Below, piece by piece: positions 1 through 9,249 of a stretch of DNA of 64,000 nt. Below the pieces are notes generated by a model. It searched no databases. It was not told the origin of the DNA and saw only the letters and a list, made by a program, of their open reading frames with translations. Location: NCBI GenBank assembly GCA_965218775.1, contig CBDCLS010000006.1, positions 1,736,001 through 1,800,000 of the forward strand, given 5' to 3'. The DNA comes from CAUZIZ01 sp965218775. GTDB lineage: Bacteria > Acidobacteriota > UBA6911 > RPQK01 > JAJDTT01. The translations under genes were made by a program, and so were the position numbers. The stretch's first letter is position 1. Each line of letters opens with the position of its first letter.

Positions 1-1462
1 ACTGGATGGCTTCGGAGATGCCATTTTCGATGAGCATGCGTTGGGCATAGCGGGTGATCAGAGTCGAGGGGGCGCGGCGCAGATGGTTGGTCAGTAGGAC
101 GGTCGGTTCTTCGTGACCGAGTTCCATGAGGGTGAGCTGGCGCAGGGGACCTTCGTAATGTTTCAGGACGATCCGCTGGTCCAGGACTTTGGGGGTGCGA
201 AAGATCCGAGTCAGGGCGGGTAAGGTGATGCGGTGCCAGGCGGAGGCGGGGCGGCTCCAGATCTGGCCCAGCATTTTTTGGGAGCGGCGGCGCAGGGTGA
301 TAAAGCCAATGCCCTGTTGGTTGAGGCGGTTCAGATGAGCATAGGTGGTCAACTGGGAATCGAAGACGAGTTCGGCCGGAGGCTGACCGCTGTGTTGGTG
401 CCAGAACTGGACGAAGCGTTGCACCTCGTCGGCTCGATCGGCCCGGGGGACACCCGCATTGGCGTAGCATAAGACACGCTCGGTGGCGTCCCGAGCCAAA
501 AAAACGAGGATGCCTTTTTGGCTGCGGCTGCGGGAAGAGACATAGTGTTTGTCCAAAGGTTCCTGCTGGCTATTGGCGGGGACGGTGTGAAAGTCCAGAT
601 CGAAGGAAGAGCCCCGGGGCAGGCCGGCGGCTTGGACCTGCTCAAACCAGGCTCCCATGAGGCGCAGGTTGGCGCGTCGGTCGACCCGGGAGCTGTAGGC
701 GGCCAGGTAGGAGCGCTTGGGCACCACATTGAGACCGGCAAAAAGGGCGATGCCCTCGTCAAAGACCCGATCCATGACATGACTTTTTCTTTCGATGCCC
801 AGCAGCTTCAGAGCCAGCAGGGTGCGCACGGCCTGCTCGGCGGGAATCATTTGGGAGCCGGGAAGGCGGGGGGGCTGCAGCACCGCCCCGAGATCGATCG
901 ATCGCATCAGCGGGACGAACAGAAACAGACCGCCGACCCGGGTGCGAAAGCTGCGCGGGGCCAGATTGATCTGCCGCACGTCGGCGATGGCTGCTGCTTC
1001 GGGCTTGAGGGTGGCGGGGCGTTGCTCATCCCGACGCCGGGGCAGTCGGGCGAAGCCCTCCTCTCGCAGCAGGATCGATAACGCATTGATGCTGATGGAA
1101 TGGCCGGCGGCGGCCAACTCGCGTTGGATATCGTAGACCGAGAGGTTTCGCTTGCGCAGGGCGACGGCCCGTTCCCGCACCCGATCGCGGGCGGGCGCCG
1201 CTTGAGGCCCCCGGCGAATCGCCTGAAAGAAGCGGGCGCGCTTGCTGAGATCATGGCGAAACTGATGACAGAGGACGCGGAAGGCTCCTGGGGAATAGCC
1301 GAAGCGAGTGGCGACCTGCTGCGAGGGCAAGCCTTCGACGAAAAAGCAGCGCAAGGCCTCATACTGGCGCTGCAGAGGCGATTCGGGGGCCAGGAAGAAT
1401 TGGGCCTCCGGAGCGGTCGGTCGGGTGTCATTAGTTAGTCCATTCCGATTACTGTATTCCAA
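1..1462 (-). CDS. Transposase-like DDE protein, 3' end cut off by the window edge
   Basis: An uninterrupted minus-strand reading frame runs from a stop near 1480 to the left edge, so at least about 487 residues are present and the C-terminus lies outside. No ATG lies near the 5' end; TTG at 1462 is the best start I can offer. The N-terminus looks like two helix-turn-helix segments (GLPSQQVATRFGYSPGAFRV, then RNLSVYDIQRELAAAGHSIS). Acidic residues in a DLDFHTVP context and in LVFDSQLTTYAH further on could be DDE-type catalytic positions. I infer a transposase-like or recombinase-like protein of a family I cannot name. No terminal inverted repeats can be tested because one end is missing. A non-mobile DDE-fold protein is the alternative. 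Confidence 0.55.
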   Translation of the reverse strand, partial: MEYSNRNGLTNDTRPTAPEAQFFLAPESPLQRQYEALRCFFVEGLPSQQVATRFGYSPGAFRVLCHQFRHDLSKRARFFQAIRRGPQAAPARDRVRERAVALRKRNLSVYDIQRELAAAGHSISINALSILLREEGFARLPRRRDEQRPATLKPEAAAIADVRQINLAPRSFRTRVGGLFLFVPLMRSIDLGAVLQPPRLPGSQMIPAEQAVRTLLALKLLGIERKSHVMDRVFDEGIALFAGLNVVPKRSYLAAYSSRVDRRANLRLMGAWFEQVQAAGLPRGSSFDLDFHTVPANSQQEPLDKHYVSSRSRSQKGILVFLARDATERVLCYANAGVPRADRADEVQRFVQFWHQHSGQPPAELVFDSQLTTYAHLNRLNQQGIGFITLRRRSQKMLGQIWSRPASAWHRITLPALTRIFRTPKVLDQRIVLKHYEGPLRQLTLMELGHEEPTVLLTNHLRRAPSTLITRYAQRMLIENGISEAIQ

Positions 1463-2046
1463 ACTATAACTATACTAGATATGAATGACAGAAAATGCTC
1501 AGCCTTTGATAGGGTTCTATTCTGCCTCATATCCAGACTTTTCTAGCATTCGCGTGGGGATCGTCCCTTGATCAGGTTTTAGGTATAGGATTACCTCTCT
1601 ATCCAAATAGGTACTTCTATTTACTAACGTAGGTGGAAACACAGCAGGCGCAAGTCGCGCCGATCAAGGATTCTGGCGGGGGGCTCGAAGCGGAAAGGCG
1701 TCATTTGTACTGCCGTGGAAATCGAGGCTAGCCTGGTGAAGCCGAACTCGTCCAATCCCATTCAGCAACGGGATGTAGCGTGGCTCATGGGCAGATACCG
1801 CGTTTCCGGGATGCTTGTCTGTCTGGGGGGTTCGCTTGGCCATGCGGGATCGCCGCACCAAGATCCTTGATTGGCATTCTCGGGGTCGCCTGTAACGGGT
1901 CGATCCCAGGGCTTCTCAGGCGAATTATGAGGCCTTGCAGGGTGGGATGTCCGCTCCGTGTGCCGGGCCAACTGGGGGAGCAGATCTGGCTCCGGAATTG
2001 GACCAATCGAGACAGGTCAGGGGATAGCACGTGGCCGCCGTATTGG
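1463..2046. other. Intergenic region without a recognised gene
   Basis: About 580 bases. The part from 1441 to 1640 is visibly AT-richer than the surroundings. Short open frames between 1664 and 2078 on both strands give low-complexity translations with no family I recognise. It may hold promoters for the flanking minus-strand genes or decayed coding sequence. Confidence 0.5.
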
Positions 2047-3540
2047 CTACCTGAACCTGAGAGAATAGAGATCTGCATCCTTCATCACGAAGCGAAGACG
2101 CACAGGCATGCCCGAGATCCGGCGGAGCATCTCCTCCGAGGTCTTCCTGGAACGGCTTCGGTTCCAGCGGACGGTATGCTCGATCTCATCCCCAAAGATC
2201 AGGGGTGATTCCTCCAGGGCAAAGCCGGGTAGTGGGTTCCCTTGGGCATCCTGGATCTCCACACCGATGCTTCCGGCTGCGGAGGTGGCGAAATTCAAGA
2301 CCAGGTTGTCCCCGTTGAAGACCAGGGGTTTGGTGACAAGATCGCCGTTTGCATAGCGCGCATGCACTGAGACGAAGCCATCGGTGCGCAGAACCATACG
2401 CTCGACGTGGATACTGGGAAACGTGTAGTGACGTTGCAGGTAGAGCGAGATCTCGTCCTCACCGGTGGGCACTACTCCGGAGGCCGGCGTGTTGGCCCGG
2501 TGGATCCAGTTGCGGACATTCCTTCCAGGCCGTATGAACGCCTCCATGAAAGTCCGCTTCCAGTGAAGGCCATCACGGCTGCTCAGGAACACCACATCCG
2601 AGACGCCCGAGCCCCGGTTGTCCTTGTACAGTTCTAGAGTACGCCAGGGCAAAAACCGCCGGGGAAAGGCAAGGTACACGTGAGGTGCCCGAAAGTAGGG
2701 AATAGCGCCACTGGTGTAGAAGTGCTCGACGGGGGCATCCCCGGTCTTGAGAAACTCCAACTCGCTCCAGTTGAGAAAGTCGGAGGAGGTGGAGCGAGCC
2801 ACCAGCCGGATCGTCTTCAGGGGAGGAGGCCGGAAGGCCCGCAGGTAGGCTACGTACCTTTCTTGCTCCGTGTCCCAGAAGGCGTGATCGGCCCCCGAGT
2901 CCGTCTCCTCCTGGATGAGGATGGCTTCCTTGTGGACTGGCCGCCAATGGAGACCATCCGGAGAAACAAGGCCGATGACCCGCTTCGGACTCGACCCGGT
3001 ACTGATGGCCAGCGCCTTGTACCGCTGTTCTCTCGGAGCGGTGGGATTCGCGTCCCTGAAGGCCATAAAACACTGGGATGAAGCCGCGGCCCAGACGATG
3101 TTGTTTTCCCGGGATCCCTGGAATTCGAAAAGGCCCAGGGACGGCTTCGTCCAGTTCCGACCATCTCGGCTTTCTGCGTAACAGGTCACATCGGGGTGCT
3201 CGGGGATCACCCTTTCTCCCGGCTCAAGCAGAGAGCGTACCGTGTAGCCTTTGCTGCTGCTCCCGCGGTAGTACATGCGGTAGAGATCGCCGTCCTTGAA
3301 AACCGAGATGTAGGCGGAGGTCACTCCTTCCCAGGGCCTATCCAGGATGAGGACCTTACCTGCCGCACGGGGCGAGTGGAGTTTGAGCTCCAGATCCTTC
3401 ATGGAATCGATCAGCCAGTCGTCCACGAAAAGTTCCAGGCGTGAGCCGATGTTCCTGGGGTCTTCGGGGTTGCCCGGCTGCGCTGATATAGCTGCAAGGG
3501 AGAGCAGCAGACTGAGAACAAGCAGTACTGTCTTTAACAT
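2047..3540 (-). CDS. Secreted five-bladed beta-propeller protein (glycoside hydrolase-like)
   Basis: 497 residues with a clear Sec signal peptide: MLKTVLLVLSLLLSLAAIS, then a likely cleavage after AQ. The mature protein opens with SRLELFVDDWLID, a hallmark of a large family of secreted proteins in Planctomycetes, Acidobacteria and Verrucomicrobia whose fold resembles the GH32/GH43 five-bladed propeller. Repeated blade-like segments follow (DGDLYRMYYRG, SPDGLHWRP, SRDGLHWKRTF). Biochemical function of the family is not established; a carbohydrate substrate in the periplasm or outside is inferred. The gene stands alone, facing away from the GC-rich pair downstream of its start. Start chosen at the ATG opening the signal peptide. 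Confidence 0.75.
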   Translation of the reverse strand: MLKTVLLVLSLLLSLAAISAQPGNPEDPRNIGSRLELFVDDWLIDSMKDLELKLHSPRAAGKVLILDRPWEGVTSAYISVFKDGDLYRMYYRGSSSKGYTVRSLLEPGERVIPEHPDVTCYAESRDGRNWTKPSLGLFEFQGSRENNIVWAAASSQCFMAFRDANPTAPREQRYKALAISTGSSPKRVIGLVSPDGLHWRPVHKEAILIQEETDSGADHAFWDTEQERYVAYLRAFRPPPLKTIRLVARSTSSDFLNWSELEFLKTGDAPVEHFYTSGAIPYFRAPHVYLAFPRRFLPWRTLELYKDNRGSGVSDVVFLSSRDGLHWKRTFMEAFIRPGRNVRNWIHRANTPASGVVPTGEDEISLYLQRHYTFPSIHVERMVLRTDGFVSVHARYANGDLVTKPLVFNGDNLVLNFATSAAGSIGVEIQDAQGNPLPGFALEESPLIFGDEIEHTVRWNRSRSRKTSEEMLRRISGMPVRLRFVMKDADLYSLRFR

Positions 3541-3852
3541 CCTTGAATCCAGACTAGTCGGTCACGAGCTGTTCGGCTCAGAGGGTATGTAGGTGATCGA
3601 ATCAGTTCCCACCCATCCCGGTCTCCACGCTTCGCCGCGTCGATGAGCACCTGTTTCTGCTCTGTCATGACGGCCATTTCAGCACCGTTTACGCTCTCAC
3701 AATCGACCGCACCGTTCAATGCCCCGGGACCCCGGTTCCCCCTCGACCTCCCCTTTCAGAAGAGACATGCTCGAAGCGGGCGAAAGGGAACAGACTTTTT
3801 CGAAAAAAAACCGCGATTGCGGCCCCGCGACCCGCGTTGTACCCTCCGGTCG
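3541..3852. other. Intergenic region at the edge of the GC-rich block
   Basis: Separates divergently transcribed genes at 3540 (minus) and 3853 (plus) and should hold both promoters. A minus-strand frame (about 3545-3719) contains NGAEMAVMTEQKQVLIDAAK, which looks protein-like but which I cannot assign. From about 3790 the base composition rises towards that of the GC-rich pair. Confidence 0.4.
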
Positions 3853-4548
3853 ATGACCACCGCCCACGAACCCCCCGAGCCGGCCGGCTACGCCGAGCGC
3901 TCGCTCGCTCGGCTCACTCCGTGGATCTGCGCGGCGCTTCATGCGCTCGCCCTGGTCGCCATGGGGATCGTTCTGCGCGGAGGAACCGAGGCGGAGCCCG
4001 ATGGCGCGGCGCGCGCCCGATATATTGCCGAGCACGCGGTTCTCTGGCGTTCGGGCTGGGCTCTCTGGATGCTCTCCGCCGCGAGCCTGGTCGCGTTCTA
4101 TGCCTGGTGGGGGAGCCGAGTCCCCGGTGCCGGTTGGGGGGTCGTGGCCACAGTCGTCGCCGCAGCGGGTATGGTGTTCGACCTCTCTGCCGAGTCCCTC
4201 TACGTCACCCTTCTTGTCGAGCGCGCGGCGAGCTGGGTCTCGGGCGGGGGGACGCTGGAAGACTTCCTTGCCCTCCAGAGGCTCTGCCTGCTCCTCACCG
4301 CGGGGGCGGCCAACGGGCTCTATACGCTCGGCGGGATCGTCCTCACCCTGGGAAGCCCCGGTCTCCCGGTGGGGGTGCGCGTCGCGATGTGGATGACCTG
4401 GCTGGCGGGATTCACCATGTCGGTCTCGGCGTTGTTGGGGAACATCTGGGGGATCGCCTTGAGTACCGCGATTCTCTTCCCGATCTTCGTCGGCTGGGTC
4501 TGTTGGATGGGATGGAAGTGGAGCGGCCCGGTCGGGAGGGACGCGTGA
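3853..4548 (+). CDS. Multi-pass membrane protein of unknown function, GC-rich block
   Basis: 231 residues from ATG at 3853. About six hydrophobic segments can be seen (for example ICAALHALALVAMGIVL, SGWALWMLSAASLVAFYAW, VVATVVAAAGMVFDLS, FTMSVSALLGNIWGIAL and a C-terminal TAILFPIFVGWVCWMGW). No catalytic motif is visible. Its stop overlaps the GTG start of the next gene (GTGA), so the two are translationally coupled. Together they form an island with much higher G+C and strongly G/C-ending codons than anything around them (line 3901-3960 counts 43 G+C of 60), which suggests acquisition from a high-GC donor. A further-upstream start is possible but lies in sequence without a ribosome site. Confidence 0.65.
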   Translation: MTTAHEPPEPAGYAERSLARLTPWICAALHALALVAMGIVLRGGTEAEPDGAARARYIAEHAVLWRSGWALWMLSAASLVAFYAWWGSRVPGAGWGVVATVVAAAGMVFDLSAESLYVTLLVERAASWVSGGGTLEDFLALQRLCLLLTAGAANGLYTLGGIVLTLGSPGLPVGVRVAMWMTWLAGFTMSVSALLGNIWGIALSTAILFPIFVGWVCWMGWKWSGPVGRDA

Positions 4549-5576
4549 GCCGACGCATCGTCGTCCTCGGTGGCTCGGGGCACTTCGGCGCGGTCGTCGT
4601 GCGTCAGCTCGAGGCGACGGGGATCGCGTCGCATGCCGCCTCCCGAAGATCGGCAGACTTCCGTGTTGACGCCGAGGACCCGGACTCCGTCCGCGCCATG
4701 TTGCGCGAGGGCGACCTGGTCGTCGACGCGGCCGGGCCCTTTCAACGGCGATCGCCGGTCCTCATCGAGGCGGCGATCGAACTTGGTTTCGACGTCATTG
4801 ATCTCAATGACAGCATCGCCTACGCCGAACGCGTCACCGCGCTTGCGGATCGGATCGCCGCCGCCGGCATCCGGGTGCTGAGCGCCTCGAGCAGCGTCTC
4901 GGCGTTGTCGGCTGGGGCGGTGAAGCTGAGCGAGGTCGAGGCCCCTGCGCGGGTGACCGGCTTCATCGTTGCCGCGACGCGCGACACTGCGCACGCCGGC
5001 TCGGCCATTTCGCTCTTCCGCTCGGTGGGGCAGCCGATCCGCGTCTTCCGCTCAGGCGCTTGGGTGACCGCTCGCGGCTGGAGCGAATCGCGCGCCTTTC
5101 CCATGCCGGCGCCAATCGGTAGGGTTCGCGGGCACCTCTTCGAGAGCGCTGATTCGTTTCACCTCCCGAGGATTTGGCCGACGCTGCGGACGGTCGAGAT
5201 GTTCGTCGATACGAACGCCTTCGGGCTGAACGCCCTCCTGGACGCGGCGGCGCGCTCGCCTGTGCTTCGCCGTTTCATGGAACGTCGGGTCGCGCTCGGC
5301 GCTCGACTCTCTCGCTGGCTGGGGTCGGCCGTGGGTGGGCTCGGATACGAAGTTGAGGACGCCGCGGGCGGAGTCGTTCGATACGCCATCCTCTCCCGCA
5401 ACGCGGGGGAGGTTATCGCGGTCTCCCCGGCGGTGCTCGCCGCGCGGAGCATCGACGCGGGGACGTTCCACGAGCGGGGACTGGTGTCGCCGGATCGACA
5501 CGTCGAGGCCGGGGTGCTTGCGGAGCACCTGCGATCCGGCGGGGTCGAGATCGTGCGATTACCTTCGACCAGATAA
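4545..5576 (+). CDS. Saccharopine dehydrogenase-like NAD(P)-binding protein
   Basis: 343 residues from GTG at 4545, overlapping the previous gene's stop by four bases. The N-terminus is a Rossmann nucleotide-binding fold (RRIVVLGGSGHFGAVVVRQL, the GxGxxG-type loop), followed by DLVVDAAGPFQ and VIDLNDSIAYAE, the pattern of the saccharopine dehydrogenase NADP-binding family, whose members include many uncharacterised reductases. The C-terminal half has no motif I recognise. Substrate unknown; lysine metabolism is not implied. It is cotranscribed with the membrane protein upstream and shares its unusually GC-rich codon use, so the pair probably arrived together. Confidence 0.7.
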   Translation: MSRRIVVLGGSGHFGAVVVRQLEATGIASHAASRRSADFRVDAEDPDSVRAMLREGDLVVDAAGPFQRRSPVLIEAAIELGFDVIDLNDSIAYAERVTALADRIAAAGIRVLSASSSVSALSAGAVKLSEVEAPARVTGFIVAATRDTAHAGSAISLFRSVGQPIRVFRSGAWVTARGWSESRAFPMPAPIGRVRGHLFESADSFHLPRIWPTLRTVEMFVDTNAFGLNALLDAAARSPVLRRFMERRVALGARLSRWLGSAVGGLGYEVEDAAGGVVRYAILSRNAGEVIAVSPAVLAARSIDAGTFHERGLVSPDRHVEAGVLAEHLRSGGVEIVRLPSTR

Positions 5577-5944
5577 GACATTTGACCTTCGACCGATGGC
5601 GTGCAGCATCGGGTGCTTCTTCAGGCAAGTGTTGTCGACCATCAGATTTCGAAAAACGTACCAGGAAAACCGAGGGATCAGGGGCCCAGCCGAAGTATGA
5701 GGAAGAATACTTGCTCCAATGTGGGAAGGGTTGATAGGTTGTGATCATTCCTGACGGGGAGGCAGAGGAACTCGGATCCAAAAGTTGAATGAAGAATGTC
5801 GGTTTACAATCGCGGAAAAGATTGTCGAGGAGCCCCTCTAACCCCAGCCGAATGCGTCTGCTCCAGTAGCCTTGACACAGCTTGGGGAAGCTGGTTTGTC
5901 GTGCAGAGCCGAACGACCCGCCCAGAACCTATTCAGGAGAGACC
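5577..5944. other. Intergenic region, possible decayed transposase end
   Basis: Just after the GC-rich pair the composition drops back. On the minus strand around 5585-5660 one frame reads NLMVDNTCLKKHPMLHAIGR, which looks protein-like and might be a transposase remnant, but I cannot name the family. The last 70 bases contain the leader of the next gene. Confidence 0.3.
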
Positions 5945-7396
5945 ATGAAGATCATGAACCGACGAGAGTTTCAGCAGAGAGCCGGATTGACCCTGGCGGC
6001 CTTCCCCGTGCTGGGTGGGATCGGCTGTGGTCCCGGAAAATCGTCGCCCCCTGGTGGAGAACCCCCCGCAGGGACGACAGCAAAGGGACCCCTGAAGATG
6101 ACTCTTGGACCCGCCGATGTCGCTATTCCCCCGAGTCAGCCCGAGGAAGAGACCTGGCGCTATGGGATCGCTTACCCCTTCCAGGTGGCTCCTGGGAAGG
6201 CTGCCCTCTTCTGTAACATCAAGGGGAAGAGGGGCCACGACTTTGAGGCAGGAAACGACGTGATTCTCTTCGGCGACCTGTCTGAGATCCAAGCCAGCCA
6301 GGCCATCCCCGTCTCCCGCAACCACAACGAAAAGAATCCCAACTCCAGTCCTGCCGGCGAGCCGGCCATCATGGTGAAGTATCCGGTCGGGGGTGGCTTC
6401 GTTCCGTCCGGAGCCAGGCTGGAGAACGGTTCTCCCCATCCCCATGCTGGTACCGGCTTCGGTGTCAGCCAGGTCATCGCCTGGACCCCGGACCAGGAGA
6501 GCGAGTACTCCGAAGAGGAGACGTACCACTACTTGGAGATCTATCAGCTGGCTTACGACGGCCACACTTTCCTCGTTACCGAGACAGAGCGGATTCCCTA
6601 CGAAGGCCTCTTGAAGGGAGCGGTCATCTCTCACCCCGGCCTGACCACAGCGATACCAGATGGAGAGGACGTCCTGTTTGCCATGGGCGGTCAAATCCAG
6701 GAGGGATTTGGCTCTGGGCTGACCCGCTGGCGCAGGCGGGCCAGCGCCTGGAAACCTGTCTCCTGGGTACCGATCACCGACCCCGATGGCTCTTTTGAGC
6801 CCAGCCTCATCCGGGACCGGGACGGGAGCCTCCTCTTCTGCGCCCGGGCAGGGGGGGACCAGCAGGGCCGTCGGCGCCTGGAATCCAGGGTCTGGCGCTC
6901 CCGGGATGGTGGGGAGAGCTGGAGGAAGATCATCCACGTGGTGGGAGCGATTGGCGGCAGTCCCATCACCCTCAACCAGGCGGCCGACGGTACCCCGTAC
7001 ATTGCTGCGAATCTCAACGAGGTACTTTTGCATCCCCTGGCCGAGCGATTCCGGCCCAGGAAGAACGACCAGGGCATCGTCCACGCCTCACCGGCCGGTC
7101 GGGAGAAGCTCTGCTTCTGGCCCCTCAACAAGGCCAGGGATGGGCTCGAGACCCCCCTGCTCGTCCGGGACTCGGTGGCCGAGTTCGGACTGGCGCCTTC
7201 TGGGGACACCTGGAACGTCGACCACCCCTCGGCCATGACGGTGCAGCTGGCCGACGGGAACTGGCACAACGTCATCGGCATGCGGATCTGTGATCACGCT
7301 GAAGTGAGTGAGGGAGCCGATCCAGCTCGCGAGGCGGGATGCTACGTCGAGGAGGTCCTGTCCTCGGGTACGCCCATTCCAGTGTGGACTCTCTAG
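5945..7396 (+). CDS. Tat-exported sialidase-like (Asp-box) protein
   Basis: 483 residues. ATG at 5945 is chosen because CAGGAGA stands just upstream and because it opens a twin-arginine signal (MNRREFQQRAGLTLAAFPVL). A cysteine after GGIG could be lipidated, but the lipobox is imperfect. The body has the Asp-box loop SRDGGESWRK and further repeats (RDRDGSLLFCAR) typical of BNR/sialidase-fold six-bladed propellers. Related proteins act on sugars outside the cytoplasm, but many lack the catalytic Arg triad and their activity is unknown. It lies 325 bases before a Tat-targeted sugar isomerase-like gene on the same strand and may belong to the same sugar-use function. Confidence 0.7.
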   Translation: MKIMNRREFQQRAGLTLAAFPVLGGIGCGPGKSSPPGGEPPAGTTAKGPLKMTLGPADVAIPPSQPEEETWRYGIAYPFQVAPGKAALFCNIKGKRGHDFEAGNDVILFGDLSEIQASQAIPVSRNHNEKNPNSSPAGEPAIMVKYPVGGGFVPSGARLENGSPHPHAGTGFGVSQVIAWTPDQESEYSEEETYHYLEIYQLAYDGHTFLVTETERIPYEGLLKGAVISHPGLTTAIPDGEDVLFAMGGQIQEGFGSGLTRWRRRASAWKPVSWVPITDPDGSFEPSLIRDRDGSLLFCARAGGDQQGRRRLESRVWRSRDGGESWRKIIHVVGAIGGSPITLNQAADGTPYIAANLNEVLLHPLAERFRPRKNDQGIVHASPAGREKLCFWPLNKARDGLETPLLVRDSVAEFGLAPSGDTWNVDHPSAMTVQLADGNWHNVIGMRICDHAEVSEGADPAREAGCYVEEVLSSGTPIPVWTL

Positions 7397-7721
7397 ACCA
7401 AGGTGTCTTCAGAGATTCAGAAATTGCTGGGCAATGCCCTCCGCTCGGGACGACCATTCGGTCAGGCGCCAGTGAGGGACTCTGGATTCTCTTCAGGGAG
7501 AGTCAAATGTCAGAGCCAACAGGAGGATAAGAAGAAATGATGCATCAGCGACGGTCTCGGGGTTGCGATCCCCTCGGGAGAGGACCTGATTCTGGGTATA
7601 ACTTCTCTCACCAACGGGGCAGATGACTGGCCGTATAGTAGGGAGGGAGTCTGTGTGCAATTTGTTGCTTCTTCTTCAAGGAAATTCTTTGAGAATATGC
7701 AAGCGACAAGGAGGTCGACAA
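7397..7721. other. Intergenic region with a strong ribosome site at its end
   Basis: No gene recognised. The only clear signal is AAGGAGG at 7708-7714, seven bases before the ATG at 7722, which decides the start of the next gene over in-frame upstream alternatives. Confidence 0.5.
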
Positions 7722-8642
7722 ATGCGATTGACGAGACGAGAGTTCGCAGCTCTGGCCGTAGTCACACCCTTGGCTCAGCCAGGAAAACCTCACTATCGGG
7801 TTGGCATCACGACCAACACTCGGGGTGGTTGGGAAGATGACGTGTTTCTCTCATTCCGGGAGGCGCGCAAGGTCGGCTTTCGCCATGTGGAGTCCTTTAT
7901 CCACTACTTCACCGCTTACTTGGATCGACCTGACGAATTGCGGAGAAGAGTCGATAAGATCGGAGTAGGGTTCGAAACGATTTCCAACGGAAGCCCTATG
8001 GAGCGGCACTTCGAGGATCCCTCCAAGCATAGGACCATTATCGAGGAGCATATGCGGTTGGTTCGTTTTATCAAGCGCCTGGGTTGCGATCATTTGAAGA
8101 TCAACATGGGACCGAGGCGCCCTGAGGGGACGACCGGGGAGGATCTCAGGAACATGGCCGAGGTGTTGAATGAGCTAGGCAAACGTATCAGTGATGACGG
8201 GCTCAAACTGGGTGTACACGCGCATATGTGGAATCAGTTCGAGAACCGAGGGGAAATCGACGCGATCATGGAAAATACGGATCCCCGGCATGTCTGGTTT
8301 GTTCTGGATACGGGACACATTACGATGGCCGGGATCGATCCCGTGGAGCTCACTCACGAATTGGGTCATCGTGTCATTGAGTTTCATTTTAAAGATACGA
8401 TGCCCAAGCATCGTGGCGGTGCAAAGAAGCGGATCGATCGGCCGGACCCGATGAAAAATCCGGTCTTTTTCGAGTTGGGCAAGGGAGGCGTAGACTATCC
8501 CGCGATCAAAGCGCACTTGGACAGGATTGGCTGGCAGGGCTGGGTGACGGTTGAGTTGGATTCGTCACCTTACCGTCCGCCCATGGAGAGTGCCCGAATC
8601 AGCAGGGACTATCTGGACAAGAAACTGGGCCTGCAGCTTTAA
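7722..8642 (+). CDS. Sugar phosphate isomerase/epimerase, Tat-targeted
   Basis: 306 residues from the ATG preceded by AAGGAGG. The first residues, LTRREFAALAVVTPLA, look like a short twin-arginine signal. The rest is a xylose-isomerase-like TIM barrel: GVHAHMWNQFEN and FVLDTGHITMAG carry the metal-binding Glu/Asp/His pattern of the AP-endonuclease-2 family, then VIEFHFKDTMPKHR and a C-terminal WVTVELDSS. Family members isomerise or epimerise free sugars or inosose; the exact substrate cannot be told. Its stop codon TAA lies inside the TTAA target duplication of a MITE, so the element begins exactly where the coding sequence ends. Confidence 0.75.
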   Translation: MRLTRREFAALAVVTPLAQPGKPHYRVGITTNTRGGWEDDVFLSFREARKVGFRHVESFIHYFTAYLDRPDELRRRVDKIGVGFETISNGSPMERHFEDPSKHRTIIEEHMRLVRFIKRLGCDHLKINMGPRRPEGTTGEDLRNMAEVLNELGKRISDDGLKLGVHAHMWNQFENRGEIDAIMENTDPRHVWFVLDTGHITMAGIDPVELTHELGHRVIEFHFKDTMPKHRGGAKKRIDRPDPMKNPVFFELGKGGVDYPAIKAHLDRIGWQGWVTVELDSSPYRPPMESARISRDYLDKKLGLQL

Positions 8643-8846
8643 CCCGGATTTCTCAGTGCCAGTCTACTACGGCGCCGCAATCATCCGTACGCCGCCCGTC
8701 CTGGCTTTGTTATGCTCGGTCGGCCTCCTCGACGTACTGCACGAGTACGACTGCGGAGGCTCGCCACGAGTGGCCTCGGTCGCAAGCCTTGCCAGGACGG
8801 CGCTTGCGCCGCCTCGCTACGACGGGCGGTGAGAAATCCGGGTTAA
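8639..8846. mobile_element. IS630/Tc1-type MITE, copy 1
   Basis: A 208-base element without coding capacity. The ends are a perfect 17-base inverted repeat (TTAACCCGGATTTCTCA at 8639 and its complement ending at 8846). The interior is one long imperfect palindrome around CGACGTACTG/GTACGACTGC. Two sister copies lie at 12095 and 33539. The flanking TTAA is consistent with a TA target duplication. This copy contains an extra segment (CTCGCCACGAGTGG) not seen in the other two and has diverged most. Confidence 0.8.
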
Positions 8847-8973
8847 CCCATACCATACTATCTCATCCATCCCACAAGGCAGAAGCCCGCTCACGCCGGC
8901 CTGATCGGAATCCGTCTCCTCTGCCGGCGAACCTCTGCCGCCTTGCCAAGTGTCACTTCAAAACCCCTTTTGT

Positions 8974-9140
8974 TGAATGAGGGGAAGCGCATGGTTTCCG
9001 TGGACGGCGGAGTTTATCCCCAGTGACATGGTGAGGAAATCTTCTATGTCGATCGCAAGACGAATACGTTGATGGCGGCGCAAGTGCGTACCCGCCCAGA
9101 ATTTCAGACAGAGTTGCCCCGGCCGGTGTTTTCCGGGGAG
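8974..9140 (+). pseudogene. Remnant of a PD40/TolB-type beta-propeller C-terminus
   Basis: One frame reads NEGKRMVSVDGGVYPQ, then a TGA stop where a Trp would be expected, then HGEEIFYVDRKTNTLMAAQV and FQTELPRPVFSG. This is the typical end of WD40-like PD40 domains, often C-terminal in acidobacterial Ser/Thr protein kinases. Upstream blades are missing and an in-frame stop is present, so it is a decayed fragment. It lies between the MITE and the dehydrogenase gene. Confidence 0.6.
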
Positions 9141-9249
9141 ACCATCAATGCTCTCCTGGCAGAATTGTTTACATCCAACTTTACGGTCTCATTGATCCGT
9201 TATCGCAGGTCGGATAGACTCCCCTCTCTTTCAAAACAGGAGCTAGTCT

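Noticed and set aside
5585..5660. Peptide NLMVDNTCLKKHPMLHAIGR on the minus strand as a transposase end
   Set aside because: Too short and not assignable to a family; mentioned only in the intergenic note.
5933..7084. 383-residue minus-strand open frame opposite the sialidase-like gene
   Set aside because: The plus strand carries a Tat signal and Asp-box; the antisense frame has no recognisable fold.
8639..8846. Repeat element as a structured RNA or terminator
   Set aside because: It folds well, but perfect inverted ends, target duplications and copies in different contexts fit a MITE better.
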